Assembly: GCA_013388745.1 (NCBI GenBank)
Contig: JACAER010000056.1
Coordinates: forward strand, 54,958-118,957
Direction: 5' to 3'
DNA: 64,000 bases
Source: Chloroflexota bacterium
Lineage (GTDB): Bacteria > Chloroflexota > Anaerolineae > Aggregatilineales > Phototrophicaceae
Part shown: piece after piece, positions 16,544-25,125 of the stretch
How the letters are laid out: every line of letters starts with the position of its first letter
Position numbering within the stretch: position 1 is the stretch's first letter
Notes under the pieces: generated by a model
What the model was told of the DNA's origin: nothing
Databases searched by the model: none
Seen by the model: only the letters and a program-made list of their open reading frames with translations
Translations under genes and position numbers: made by a program

Positions 16544-17511
16544 GCCCCGCCTTCGCGTTGATAGCTGCCACGATTCAGGAAATAGCGCAGCAGGATCACC
16601 CCGACCAGCACCACCCCGAACCAGAACACCGCAATCGCGGAGGGATACCCCAGATCGAGCGTGCGCCAAGCGAAGGCGCGCTTCTGCACATAGGTAGCCA
16701 CCGTTTCAGAAGCATGCAGGGGACCGCCTTCAGTGAGTACCCACACCACATTAAAAGCTTTCATCTTGCCGGTGAACGATAGAATCGTCACGGTGATCAG
16801 GGTCGGGCTGAGCAGCGGCAGGATAATGCTTGTGATGATCTGGCGCAGCTTCGCCCCGTCCACGCGCGCCGCTTCGATGAGATCGTTCGAGATCGAGCTT
16901 AGCCCGGCGAGGATCAACACGAACGAGAAGCCGAATGTTGCCCAGAAATGGACGAAGATGACGACCCAGAGCGGGGTGTCGCGCCGCCCCAGCCAGTTCA
17001 CGGCGAGCGCGTCCAGCCCGATCCCGCGCAGCGCCGTATTGACCAAACCCCATTCATTGTTGAAGATCCAGCGAAACACCAGCCCGACGATCACGCCAGA
17101 GACCAGCATCGGGGTGAACCATGCCGTGCGAAAGAACCGGTAGAAGGGCACTTTGAAGTAGACCAGCAGCGCCAGCGACGTGGCAAACACAACCTCGATG
17201 ATGGGACCGACTACGCCCCAGATAATCGTGTTGATCATCGACGTGTGGAAGATGCGATCCGTAAACAGGGCGGCGTAGTTGTCCAACCCAACAAAGGTCG
17301 TTACCTGCTGCCCCATGTTGTAACTGATCGTGTGAAACGAATTCCAAATCGTTGCTATCAATGGATAGACAACAAACAAGACATAAAAGAACAATAATGG
17401 GATTAGAAACAGCGCAATTGCACCCCAGGGCGTGCGCTGTCTTCGGGTGCCGATGCGCGAAGCTGAGGCACGAGCCAGCGGGCGAACCGCACTTGCTTGG
17501 TTAGTGGACAT
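16540..17511 (-). CDS. Sugar ABC importer permease (MalF/UgpA-like)
   Basis: This 323-residue permease begins at 17511, where AAAGGA lies just upstream. The first helix is GAIALFLIPLLFFYVLFVVY, and the coupling loop is IEAARVDGAKLRQIITSIILPLLSPT. It partners the MalG-like subunit, whose start overlaps its stop. A strong hairpin lies between it and the upstream binding-protein gene. Confidence 0.93.
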   Translation of the reverse strand: MSTNQASAVRPLARASASRIGTRRQRTPWGAIALFLIPLLFFYVLFVVYPLIATIWNSFHTISYNMGQQVTTFVGLDNYAALFTDRIFHTSMINTIIWGVVGPIIEVVFATSLALLVYFKVPFYRFFRTAWFTPMLVSGVIVGLVFRWIFNNEWGLVNTALRGIGLDALAVNWLGRRDTPLWVVIFVHFWATFGFSFVLILAGLSSISNDLIEAARVDGAKLRQIITSIILPLLSPTLITVTILSFTGKMKAFNVVWVLTEGGPLHASETVATYVQKRAFAWRTLDLGYPSAIAVFWFGVVLVGVILLRYFLNRGSYQREGGA

Positions 17512-17530
17512 CAGGCATCCTTTGAACACG

Positions 17531-17553
17531 GTGGGGTGGCAGAACCACCCCAC
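17531..17553 (-). other. 9-bp hairpin between binding-protein and permease genes
   Basis: GTGGGGTGG (17531-17539) pairs exactly with CCACCCCAC (17545-17553) around a five-base loop. No T-run follows on the coding strand. It sits where a hairpin is also found in the other importer operon, and probably sets the binding-protein to permease ratio. Confidence 0.65.
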
Positions 17554-17566
17554 ACACGCTATTTAC

Positions 17567-18907
17567 CTATTGAACGCAAAGCGCGCTGTCGAGCATTTCA
17601 ATCGCTTCATCAACGCTCAGCAAGCCCAACGGCAAGCCTTCATTGAGGGTGGACACCACAGCCGCGTCGAAATCACCGCAGCGTGCCGGGGCGACGCTGA
17701 CGGACGGCAGCGACCGGTAGACTTCATTGAACTGCTCCCAGTACCAGTCCCACTGTCCCGGCGTAACGCCCAGACTGGTCAGCAGTTCGTCGGAGGGCCA
17801 ATCGACCGCCGGGTCAAAGCGAATGGCAGACGGGCTGTTCGTGACAGCCGTCCACAGAGCGCCGTAACGCGGCTGCGCGGCAAAAGCGAGGATATCGCCC
17901 GCAACATCGGGATTCTGTGAGGCGGTGGTGATGGCGTAGCCCGACTCGAAGGCCCCCCACACCACATCATTTGCGGCACCATTTTCCCACGCGGGGTAAC
18001 GCAGCATCCCGAAGTGCCATTCGGGGTCTTGTCCACCTGCATCCTGCGGTTTGAACGCACGACCAGAGTACCACGTTGGGATGAACATCATGCACGCCTG
18101 ACGCTGCGTGTGGAAGTAGATGTGGAATTCGTCAATCGTCATTGTGGAGAAGCTCTCTGGCCACAGTCCGGCATCACGCAGTTGCACGCTGTAGTCTAAC
18201 ACCTGCCGCGCTTCCGGCGTATCCCATGACTGCAAGCCGTTGTCATACAGACGGAACTGTTCGGGTCCGACCAGCGTCCACAGCGGATACTGAACGGCCC
18301 ATACCGCCGGGTAGGGACGATTGCCAATGGCGTTGGCGACACCGGCATAACCTGCCGCGCTGCACGTCTGGACGACATTCAGAAATTCGTCGGTGGTGAA
18401 CTGGTAATCTTCGGGGACTTCGATGCCTAGTTCCGCGAATAAATCGGGGTTGTAAATGAGCATGTTGACAACGTTTGAGATATTGAACTTGTACTGACCG
18501 TCAATTCCGATATCCGAATAATTACCGTCCGCCCGCACGCCGCCTACGAAATTATCCCACGGCAGATATTGATCGAGGTCAACCAGCCAACCCGCTTCAA
18601 CCCACTGAATGGCGAAATCGCTGTCCATCGTCGTGATGTCCGGCGCGCCTTCGCCCGCGCTCATCGAGGTGCGAATGGCATCACGCAGCGGGTCTTTGTC
18701 CCACCACGTCAGGTTAATCGTGACGTGCGGGTTTGCCGCCATATAATCCGCCGCGATCTGTTCGATGACCGCGACTTTGGCGGGTTCGTTCGCCCAGTGA
18801 CTCCACCATTCAATTGTGACCGGCGTATCCTGTGCGGATACCACGCCAACAGACAGAACCATGATTGACAGCAGTAGAACCGCTGCATAGACGAAGGTTT
18901 TCTTCAT
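17567..18907 (-). CDS. Sugar ABC importer substrate-binding protein (family 1)
   Basis: This 446-residue exported protein starts at 18907 behind AGGAGA. The signal segment is MKKTFVYAAVLLLSIMVLSV, ending about VSAQ. The mature start VTIEWWSHWANEPAKVAVIE is typical of family-1 sugar-binding proteins, as is LIYNPDLFAELGIEVPEDY. It is the sixth gene of the operon, 136 bases after the aldolase gene. The ligand is unknown, but co-transcribed enzymes point to a sugar or sugar acid of four to six carbons. Confidence 0.93.
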   Translation of the reverse strand: MKKTFVYAAVLLLSIMVLSVGVVSAQDTPVTIEWWSHWANEPAKVAVIEQIAADYMAANPHVTINLTWWDKDPLRDAIRTSMSAGEGAPDITTMDSDFAIQWVEAGWLVDLDQYLPWDNFVGGVRADGNYSDIGIDGQYKFNISNVVNMLIYNPDLFAELGIEVPEDYQFTTDEFLNVVQTCSAAGYAGVANAIGNRPYPAVWAVQYPLWTLVGPEQFRLYDNGLQSWDTPEARQVLDYSVQLRDAGLWPESFSTMTIDEFHIYFHTQRQACMMFIPTWYSGRAFKPQDAGGQDPEWHFGMLRYPAWENGAANDVVWGAFESGYAITTASQNPDVAGDILAFAAQPRYGALWTAVTNSPSAIRFDPAVDWPSDELLTSLGVTPGQWDWYWEQFNEVYRSLPSVSVAPARCGDFDAAVVSTLNEGLPLGLLSVDEAIEMLDSALCVQ

Positions 18908-19043
18908 GACACAATCTCCTGAGTAATATTGGTTCGTAATATGGTTCATTGTATGTTCGGCTTATCTCTGGTTTCTTCGATAAACGCTCCTCATGGATCG
19001 CGTTGGACACCCTGTACATTCAAGCGAACGCCTGCACGCTGCG

Positions 19044-19889
19044 CTATGCCTTGCCGCCAGAGGCAAACAAGCGGAGCTTGTCCAGCACCACCGTTTTTAC
19101 CGCCGCCACGACAGCGGCTATGAGATCGCTCAGGTCAGCAGGTTTCGCCCCCGTCAGCGCTGATCGCGCGGCAGTCAGATACGCCTGCCGCAGTTCGGTG
19201 TTGACATTAAACTTGCATACGCCCAGCCTGATCGCCTCGCGGATGTGTTGTTCCTTCAATCCGCTTGCGCCATGCAGCACCAGCGGCACGCTCACCCGTC
19301 GGCGAATCTCTGCCAGTCGCGCCAAGTCGAGCTGGGGTTCGCCCCGGTACTGCCCATGTACATTGCCGATACACACCGCCAGCGCATCAAGCCCCGTCTC
19401 GTTGACAAACTCGACCGCCTGCGCGGGATCGGTCAAGCGCGCATCGTTTTCCGCGACAACCAGATCGTCTTCCGTCCCGCTGATCTGACCGAGTTCGGCT
19501 TCGACGGATGCGCCGTGTTTATGCGCCAGCGCCACCATCGCGCGGCTGAAGATCACATTGTCCGCATACGACAGGCCAGCGCCGTCTGCCATCACGGAGG
19601 TGATCCCCAAGTGCAGCGCCCGCTCGATGGCCTCTGCGCTCGCGCTGTGATCGAGATGGACGGCGGCTGGCACGCGCGCTTCGTCAGCGGCGGTCTGGCA
19701 TAACACGATCAACGGCGCGCCCCCGTGCAGCAGTGCTTTGGGGTGAATCTGAAGGATGACCGGGCTGGATTCCGCTTCAGCGGCGGCGATCACGGCCTGC
19801 ACCCCTTCGAGGTTGTAAACATTGAACGCCCCCACCGCATAGCCGCCGTGCTGTGCCGCGCTGAGTAAGTCAAGCATGCGCGCGCGCAT
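19044..19889 (-). CDS. Class II ketose-bisphosphate aldolase family protein
   Basis: This 281-residue zinc-dependent aldolase belongs to the FbaA/GatY/KbaY superfamily. Metal and substrate motifs include VHLDHSASAEAIERAL, GQISGTEDDL, NVHGQYRGEPQLDLARL and VLHGASGLKEQHIREAI, followed by GVCKFNVNTELRQAY. It would split a phosphorylated ketose or acid sugar to glycerone phosphate plus an aldehyde. The start is two bases after the upstream kinase stop. Pairing with a DUF1537 kinase is meaningful because the two domains occur fused in some plant and bacterial proteins. Confidence 0.9.
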   Translation of the reverse strand: MRARMLDLLSAAQHGGYAVGAFNVYNLEGVQAVIAAAEAESSPVILQIHPKALLHGGAPLIVLCQTAADEARVPAAVHLDHSASAEAIERALHLGITSVMADGAGLSYADNVIFSRAMVALAHKHGASVEAELGQISGTEDDLVVAENDARLTDPAQAVEFVNETGLDALAVCIGNVHGQYRGEPQLDLARLAEIRRRVSVPLVLHGASGLKEQHIREAIRLGVCKFNVNTELRQAYLTAARSALTGAKPADLSDLIAAVVAAVKTVVLDKLRLFASGGKA

Positions 19890-19891
19890 GG

Positions 19892-21307
19892 TTAGTCCTC
19901 CCTGCGCAAGATGCGGCGGCTGATCACCAGCGCATCGTCGTCGCCAACATTACCGGGAAAGACCACATAGGTCAGACCGGGGAAACGGCTCTCCGCGCCC
20001 ATCTGCCATACCGGGACACCCGGAAGAAGCTGCCCCAACACCTGTGCTTGGCGCATCCCATAGGCCTTGGTGGCAATGTCGCTGGAGGTGATTCCCCCTT
20101 TGGCGAGGACAAAGCGCGGTCGTGTGCTAATGCCGCGAACGATAGCGATCAGTCCGTCGGACACCTGCTGTCCGATTTTGAGACTGCGGTCTGCATCCTC
20201 AGCGCCCACCAATAGGCGACTAGTGTAGATCACGGTATCGCGCCCTTCACGCAGCGCCGATTCAGCGGCGGCGCTCACGTTGGCGATCACCTGCTCCCGC
20301 TGCGCGGGATCGAGCAGTGCCTTCACATCCACTTCCAGCGCGCACTCGATGCCCGATGCAGCCAGCGCCGCAAGCTGTCGCCCGGTCTTGGGCACATACG
20401 AACCGACAATGATCAGCCCGCCGGTCTGCTCGGCTGCGGCTAAGGCAGCGCCGCGCACCAGCGGACGCTCGAAGATGGCGCTGCGCGTCGCGACGAACGA
20501 TGCGGCGGTGCGATAGAGGTAGCGTCCGCCCGCTGCCTCCGCGCGCAGCAGGCCGGCGACAAAGACTTCCAAATCGCCGTAGCTGGCGGCATTGACCACG
20601 CCGACCGCGCCCGCGCGCAGCGTCAGCAGTTTCGCCGCGACGGCGTTCGGTCCCCCGACACGAATATCGGTCAAGCTGATCCGTGCGACCTGCTGCGCGG
20701 GAATGCGCCCTCCGGTCTTTTCCTCTACCCAACCGGGGAGATAGGCAGTGTGGTAGCCAAAGGCGGCATCTTGGGCAAACGGCGTTAGATCTGCCGGGAC
20801 AAGCTCCGCGCCTTCGGCGACGTAATGTACATCGTCAAGGGTATAGCGTCCGCCTTCAAGGAAGAACGGGACGATCAGCCACGCATCGAAAGTCTGGGCT
20901 AAACCCGCCTCCAGCGCACGCAGTTCGCCGGGGAAATGCCCGCGTAAAGTGGAGTCGCTGCGACTGATGACGCTGAAGGGAACACCTGTGCGCGCCGAAG
21001 CTTCTCTCAAGTTCGCGCCAATTGCGCGGTTGAGCGCCTCTGCCGGCGCGGGTGGCAGGCTGCGCGAGTTGGTCAGCAGATAGAAGGTCACCGCATCCGC
21101 GCTCAGTGCTTCCACGAGGGTATCGACCGTCCAATCCATGTAGACGGTAATCCCGTGCATGGTTTGTGTCCCGGTGGGATCATCGTCCAGGACACACAAG
21201 CGCCTTGGGCTGGTCTGGACGGCAGCACGGATTTCCGGGCGGACGTCATGTGCCCATTCCGGCGGCAGCGTCGCCAGCGTCGCGGTGAGGTCACGACGCG
21301 GGTACAT
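19892..21307 (-). CDS. Four-carbon acid sugar kinase family protein (DUF1537)
   Basis: This 471-residue protein has the N-terminal DUF1537 motif LCVLDDDPTGTQTMHGI, the sugar-acid pocket segment SRSDSTLRGHFPGEL, and a C-terminal nucleotide-binding domain with FVLAKGGITSSDIATKAY and VVFPGNVGDDDALVI. Characterised relatives (OtnK, DenK) phosphorylate four-carbon acids such as threonate or erythronate; others take different acid sugars. The start at 21307 has GAGG upstream and overlaps the racemase gene by 17 bases. It probably activates the imported substrate before aldolase cleavage. Confidence 0.9.
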   Translation of the reverse strand: MYPRRDLTATLATLPPEWAHDVRPEIRAAVQTSPRRLCVLDDDPTGTQTMHGITVYMDWTVDTLVEALSADAVTFYLLTNSRSLPPAPAEALNRAIGANLREASARTGVPFSVISRSDSTLRGHFPGELRALEAGLAQTFDAWLIVPFFLEGGRYTLDDVHYVAEGAELVPADLTPFAQDAAFGYHTAYLPGWVEEKTGGRIPAQQVARISLTDIRVGGPNAVAAKLLTLRAGAVGVVNAASYGDLEVFVAGLLRAEAAGGRYLYRTAASFVATRSAIFERPLVRGAALAAAEQTGGLIIVGSYVPKTGRQLAALAASGIECALEVDVKALLDPAQREQVIANVSAAAESALREGRDTVIYTSRLLVGAEDADRSLKIGQQVSDGLIAIVRGISTRPRFVLAKGGITSSDIATKAYGMRQAQVLGQLLPGVPVWQMGAESRFPGLTYVVFPGNVGDDDALVISRRILRRED

Positions 21308-22094
21308 GAGTCAAGACCTCGCGCACGGCTTCAAAACCGCACTGCCCGCTGGTGAAGACCGGCACGCCAAACGCTGCTTGTGGATCGGGATAACTGAGCA
21401 AAAACACCGTCATCGAGAGCTGCGCGAGTACCACACTGCTCAAAGCCGAGTCTGCCGCAAGGCGGTCGCGGATCGCGTCGGCAAGGGCTTGGTTGTGCCC
21501 TTCGACATTGCCCGCCGCAAGGCGATACCATGCCTCTGCCACGTCAAGCCCATCAAACGCAATCGGCAGTCTGGCGGCTTCAGCAGTTTCGCGCAGCAGT
21601 GCTTGCGTGCTGGCAACCGTCGGGCCGTGTGTTGCGACCACCAATACCCGTCCGCCGTGTGCAACCGCGCGCTGCATCATCGGTTGGTCGATCTGAATCA
21701 CCGGAACATGATACGGCGCGAGGGCAGTTTGGACGGCTGGAAAAGCGCGGTTCATTGTGGAGCAGGTCAACAGCACCGCATCGACGCGCGCCAGTTCGAC
21801 CAGATCGCGCGCATAGCGCACGAAAACATCGATATTCGCCTGCGGCGGCGTCGGCAGATGTGCGGCGTGGGCTTCCATGAAGTTGATTTGCACAGCTTCG
21901 TTGCCCACATTAATCAGGTGAACGCCCGGCAGATACTTACGACCAAAGTAGTTCGCCCACAAGGTGATCCACGATGAGCCATTTAATACGCCCAACCGTT
22001 TGCCGATCAGGGCAGGATCACCCGTCGTCTCTGGGTGCGTGTGCGCGATTCCCGTGACGTCGAGATAGCCCGAAAACAACTCTAAGGCGTTCAT
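21291..22094 (-). CDS. Asp/Glu/hydantoin racemase-family protein
   Basis: This 267-residue protein carries two cysteine motifs in the places expected of the catalytic pair: VLLTCSTMNRAFPAV and PVFTSGQCGFEAV. The two-Cys racemases invert stereocentres without cofactor. The N-terminal LGVLNGSSWITLWANYFG segment is not typical of amino-acid racemases, so the substrate may be an acid sugar intermediate. Start overlaps the transketolase stop by four bases. Its place between transketolase and kinase suggests an epimerase or racemase step in the pathway. Confidence 0.75.
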   Translation of the reverse strand: MNALELFSGYLDVTGIAHTHPETTGDPALIGKRLGVLNGSSWITLWANYFGRKYLPGVHLINVGNEAVQINFMEAHAAHLPTPPQANIDVFVRYARDLVELARVDAVLLTCSTMNRAFPAVQTALAPYHVPVIQIDQPMMQRAVAHGGRVLVVATHGPTVASTQALLRETAEAARLPIAFDGLDVAEAWYRLAAGNVEGHNQALADAIRDRLAADSALSSVVLAQLSMTVFLLSYPDPQAAFGVPVFTSGQCGFEAVREVLTHVPAS

Positions 22095-23068
22095 CGGATC
22101 ACCCTCTGTTCGCGGCGCTGAAGCACTGCTTTCGCTGCAAGAGCGATATCTGATGGCTGCATTCCATGTTCGGTGAGCAAATCGTTGATGCCGCCGCTGT
22201 CAACCCAACGATCGCGCACGCCGATGCGGCGCAGTGGGGCGGGATACTCCTCGCCCAGCACTTCGGCCACTGCCGCGCCAAAACCCCCGTTAATGCTGGC
22301 GTTTTCGGCGGTCACAGCGCAGCCTGTGTGCATGACGGACTCGACAATCAGTTGGCGGTCAATCGGCTTGATCGATGCCAGATGCACCACTTCAGCGCTG
22401 ATGTTGTCGGCTTGCAGCAGGTCAGCCGCTTCCAGACATTGCGCCGTCATCATGCCAGTGCCGAACAACGTCACGTCGCTGCCAGTGCGCAGCCGTTCGC
22501 CTTTGCCCCACTTGAACTGGTGATTCGCCGGGAAGATTTCTGGCAGTGTGTAGCGGGTAATGCGGAAGTAAACCGGGCCTTCGTGCTCAACCGCAGCCCG
22601 CATGATCGCCGCCAGATCGTTGTTGTCGCCCGCGTCTGCCACGTACATATTCGGCAGCACGCGCATGACGGCGAGGTCTTCAATACAGTTATGGGATGCG
22701 CCCGCCCGACTGGTCGGGATGCCGACATACGAGCCGGGAATCTTCACATTGAGCCGGGGGTAAGCGATGGAAATCGCGATCTGATCGAGCGCGCGCCGGG
22801 TCGCAAACACCGCGAAGGTGCTTGGAAACGGGATAAAGCCCGTCAGGGCAAGCCCGGCGGCGATGCCAAAGAGGTTCTGCTCGGCAATCCCCACCTGAAT
22901 GAAGCGGTCAGGGTAGGCTTTCTTAAACATCCCCGCCTTCGACGAGGTGTGCAGGTCAGCATCCAGCACGATCATGTTGAGGTGGTCGCGTCCCAGTTCC
23001 ACAAGGGTTTTTCCGAACGCATCGCGCATTTCGGGTAGGGTTGAGCCGCCGTGATTACTCGCCGGCAT
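22091..23068 (-). CDS. Transketolase, C-terminal subunit
   Basis: This 325-residue chain holds the pyrimidine-binding and C-terminal domains of a split transketolase. The conserved Glu lies in FIQVGIAEQNLFGIAAGLA; other motifs are FATRRALDQI and HLASIKPIDRQLI. Start 23068 has AAGGAGAG upstream and overlaps the N-terminal subunit gene by 14 bases. It acts as a heterodimer partner of the upstream product. Dedicated split transketolases occur in pathways such as apulose phosphate breakdown, so a special substrate is likely. Confidence 0.92.
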   Translation of the reverse strand: MPASNHGGSTLPEMRDAFGKTLVELGRDHLNMIVLDADLHTSSKAGMFKKAYPDRFIQVGIAEQNLFGIAAGLALTGFIPFPSTFAVFATRRALDQIAISIAYPRLNVKIPGSYVGIPTSRAGASHNCIEDLAVMRVLPNMYVADAGDNNDLAAIMRAAVEHEGPVYFRITRYTLPEIFPANHQFKWGKGERLRTGSDVTLFGTGMMTAQCLEAADLLQADNISAEVVHLASIKPIDRQLIVESVMHTGCAVTAENASINGGFGAAVAEVLGEEYPAPLRRIGVRDRWVDSGGINDLLTEHGMQPSDIALAAKAVLQRREQRVIR

Positions 23069-23963
23069 AGAAGCTCTCCTTCTCTATGCTCGCCTGCATT
23101 CGGCTGAAGCCTTCTTCCGGTTTGCCATAGCGCCGCGCGAGTTCGCGCAGGAAGCGGTCGGCGGTCTTGGCATCCGGTGCATGGGTATGCCACTTGTAGT
23201 TGAATTCAGCTTCGTGAATGCCCATCCCTTTGACAGTGTGTGCGATCAGCACAAGCGGTTTGCCGCGCGGCAGCACCCAGCGCGCCTGATGCAGAGCGTG
23301 GTTGATCGCTTCGAGGTCATGCCCGTCCACTTCTACCACATCCCAACCGAACGCGCGCCACTTTTCGACAAAGGGTTCAATGCTCATCAGATCCCAGGTA
23401 AATCCCTTCGCCATGACCTTGTTGTAATCCACGATGGCGATCAGGTTGTCGAGGTGATAATGTGCCGCTGCCATCGCTGCTTCCCACACGTTGCCTTCGT
23501 TGGTTTCGCCATCGCCGAGGATACAGTAGACGCGGGTGGCGGCGTGTTCGTGGCGGCGCAATCCGAGCGCCATCCCAACCGCAACCGACAGCCCCATCCC
23601 TAACGGTCCCCCTGAGGTTTCCAGCCCGACCGTCTTGGTCATGTCGGTGTGACCTTCTAGCCCATGCAGGTCACAATACGTGTACAGATCGTCGATGGGG
23701 AAGTAGCCGCGCAGCGCCAGTGCTGCGTACAGCGCGGGCGACCCATGCGCTTTGGACAGGACCAGGCGATCCCGTTCCGCCCACTGCGGATTCTGGGGAT
23801 CAATGTGAAGCTGGTGGAAGTAGAGCACCGCCAGCAGCTCCGCCATCGACAGCGAACCGCCGATGTGCCCCCACATGCCGAAGGCGATCATCTCAACGCT
23901 TAAGCGTCGGATTTGATATGCCCTCAGTTCCAGTTCATTAAATTTGTCGGGTGATAATCTCAT
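23055..23963 (-). CDS. Transketolase, N-terminal (TPP-binding) subunit
   Basis: This 302-residue chain has the thiamine-diphosphate motif GDGETNEGNVWEAAMAAAHY closing near VDYNK, plus GHIGGSLSMAELLAVLYF and KAHGSPALYAALALRGYF. The start at 23963 (MRLSPDKF) matches the family N-terminus; the frame continues to 24014 through the promoter and is not used. It is the first gene of the operon, about 60 bases from a strong promoter with a GntR-type operator at its start point. Confidence 0.92.
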   Translation of the reverse strand: MRLSPDKFNELELRAYQIRRLSVEMIAFGMWGHIGGSLSMAELLAVLYFHQLHIDPQNPQWAERDRLVLSKAHGSPALYAALALRGYFPIDDLYTYCDLHGLEGHTDMTKTVGLETSGGPLGMGLSVAVGMALGLRRHEHAATRVYCILGDGETNEGNVWEAAMAAAHYHLDNLIAIVDYNKVMAKGFTWDLMSIEPFVEKWRAFGWDVVEVDGHDLEAINHALHQARWVLPRGKPLVLIAHTVKGMGIHEAEFNYKWHTHAPDAKTADRFLRELARRYGKPEEGFSRMQASIEKESFYAGE

Positions 23964-24017
23964 GATCGTTTCCCGAAAGACACCTTCGGATATTCCTGTA
24001 TCTTGATAAATCATTTC

Positions 24018-24055
24018 TTGTATACAAATATAGCTGATATTGGATGCAAAGTCAA
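24018..24055 (-). promoter_or_regulatory. Operon promoter with GntR operator 1
   Basis: On the minus strand TTGACT (24050-24055), 17 bases and TATATT (24027-24032) form a near-consensus promoter. Directly downstream is the perfect 10-bp palindrome TTGTATACAA (24018-24027), covering the expected start point. TGTATACA-type sites are typical of GntR/FCD regulators. The layout fits simple repression. Confidence 0.8.
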
Positions 24056-24081
24056 GCGCAGATATACGAAAAACACTGCTC

Positions 24082-24091
24082 CTGTATACAG
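24082..24091. promoter_or_regulatory. GntR operator 2
   Basis: CTGTATACAG is a second perfect palindrome with the same TGTATACA core, 64 bases centre-to-centre from operator 1, about six helical turns. It lies on the gntR side and may serve autoregulation or looping. Confidence 0.75.
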
Positions 24092-24148
24092 AATTCGTGG
24101 TAGAATAGTGCGATAAAGTTTGTTCATCCAGGTGGACTGTGTTACGTC

Positions 24149-24826
24149 ATGAATCCAGATACGGAATCTCTCCAAGAAATGGCCTACAGGAATGTCAAAG
24201 AGCAAATACTTCAGCTCAGGCTGAAGCCGGGGCAGTACGTCACAGATACGCAGATCGCGCAAGACCTGAACATCAGCCGTACCCCAGTCCGCGAAGCCTT
24301 CTATCGACTTGAAAACGAAGGCCTGCTGGTCAATGCCGCACGCAGGGGATGGCACGTGTATTCGCTTTCATTGGACGATATTCATCACATTTTCGACCTC
24401 AAGATCGCAATCGAGGGACTGATTGCGCGCCAAGCTGCCGCTTGTCAGGTCGAAGCCTTGCGTGAGCAGTTACGAGTCGCGGTGCACGATATGCATGGCG
24501 CCGTCGCCGCGCACAGCCCACACGATTGGCTGAACGCGGATTACAAGCTGCACGATACGCTTTTTCGCATGGTGGGAAATAAGCGTGCCGAGCGCATCGT
24601 CCTGAACCTGAATGATCAATGGCATCGGCTGCGTATTGGTTTCGCCGCACTTGAAGGACGGATCGAACGATCTGCCCAGGAACACCAGCTTTTTGTGGAT
24701 GCCATCCTCGCTGGCGATGCTGAGCGTGCCGAGAAGGCGATGCGTGACCATCTGAACCAGGTCCGCGCTGAACTAGTGCGATTGCTGGTAAACATGGTGC
24801 TGCCTTTCGTCGATGAAGGTGTGTGA
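24149..24826 (+). CDS. GntR-family regulator, FCD subfamily
   Basis: This 225-residue regulator has an N-terminal winged helix (AYRNVKEQILQLRLKPGQYV, then DLNISRTPVREAFYRLENEG). The FCD effector domain carries metal-binding His residues, for example YKLHDTLF and HQLFVDAILAGD. FCD regulators usually sense organic or sugar acids, sometimes with a metal. It is divergent from the eight-gene sugar operon. The two TGTATACA palindromes in the 185-base gap are its likely sites. Confidence 0.93.
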   Translation: MNPDTESLQEMAYRNVKEQILQLRLKPGQYVTDTQIAQDLNISRTPVREAFYRLENEGLLVNAARRGWHVYSLSLDDIHHIFDLKIAIEGLIARQAAACQVEALREQLRVAVHDMHGAVAAHSPHDWLNADYKLHDTLFRMVGNKRAERIVLNLNDQWHRLRIGFAALEGRIERSAQEHQLFVDAILAGDAERAEKAMRDHLNQVRAELVRLLVNMVLPFVDEGV

Positions 24827-24908
24827 GAATGAGCTGATTGAAGCTTTTGAAAAGCGGTGTGGATAGTGCATCATGGAAGGAAAAACCCGACCATGAGCAC
24901 TATTCCTG

Positions 24909-25067
24909 TCAGTGGACTTGAGTTGCGCGCTGCTGGTCGATCGTCCGCTTGTAATTCATGACATCGTCCATGCGGATACGCCGATGTTTGCCAACTTTGC
25001 GGTGGGGAATTTTGCCCTCGTCCAGCAGCTTAATCAGGAATGGGCGGGACACATCTTTCCTTGACAC
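24909..25067 (-). pseudogene. Truncated excisionase-type HTH (antitoxin-like) fragment
   Basis: The minus-strand frame reads SRPFLIKLLDEGKIPHRKVG and then KHRRIRMDDVMNYKR, with a stop at 24909-24911. This is the second half of the MerR/excisionase-like HTH domain found in many small antitoxins. The first helix is missing, and the only early start is a GTG at 25065-25067. No PIN-type toxin gene is beside it. Probably a remnant of a toxin-antitoxin pair. Confidence 0.55.
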
Positions 25068-25125
25068 GCCCCTTACACCCCTTATCTTACAGACGTGTAT
25101 TTCAGGCAGTTATAAGTGTGGTTTG

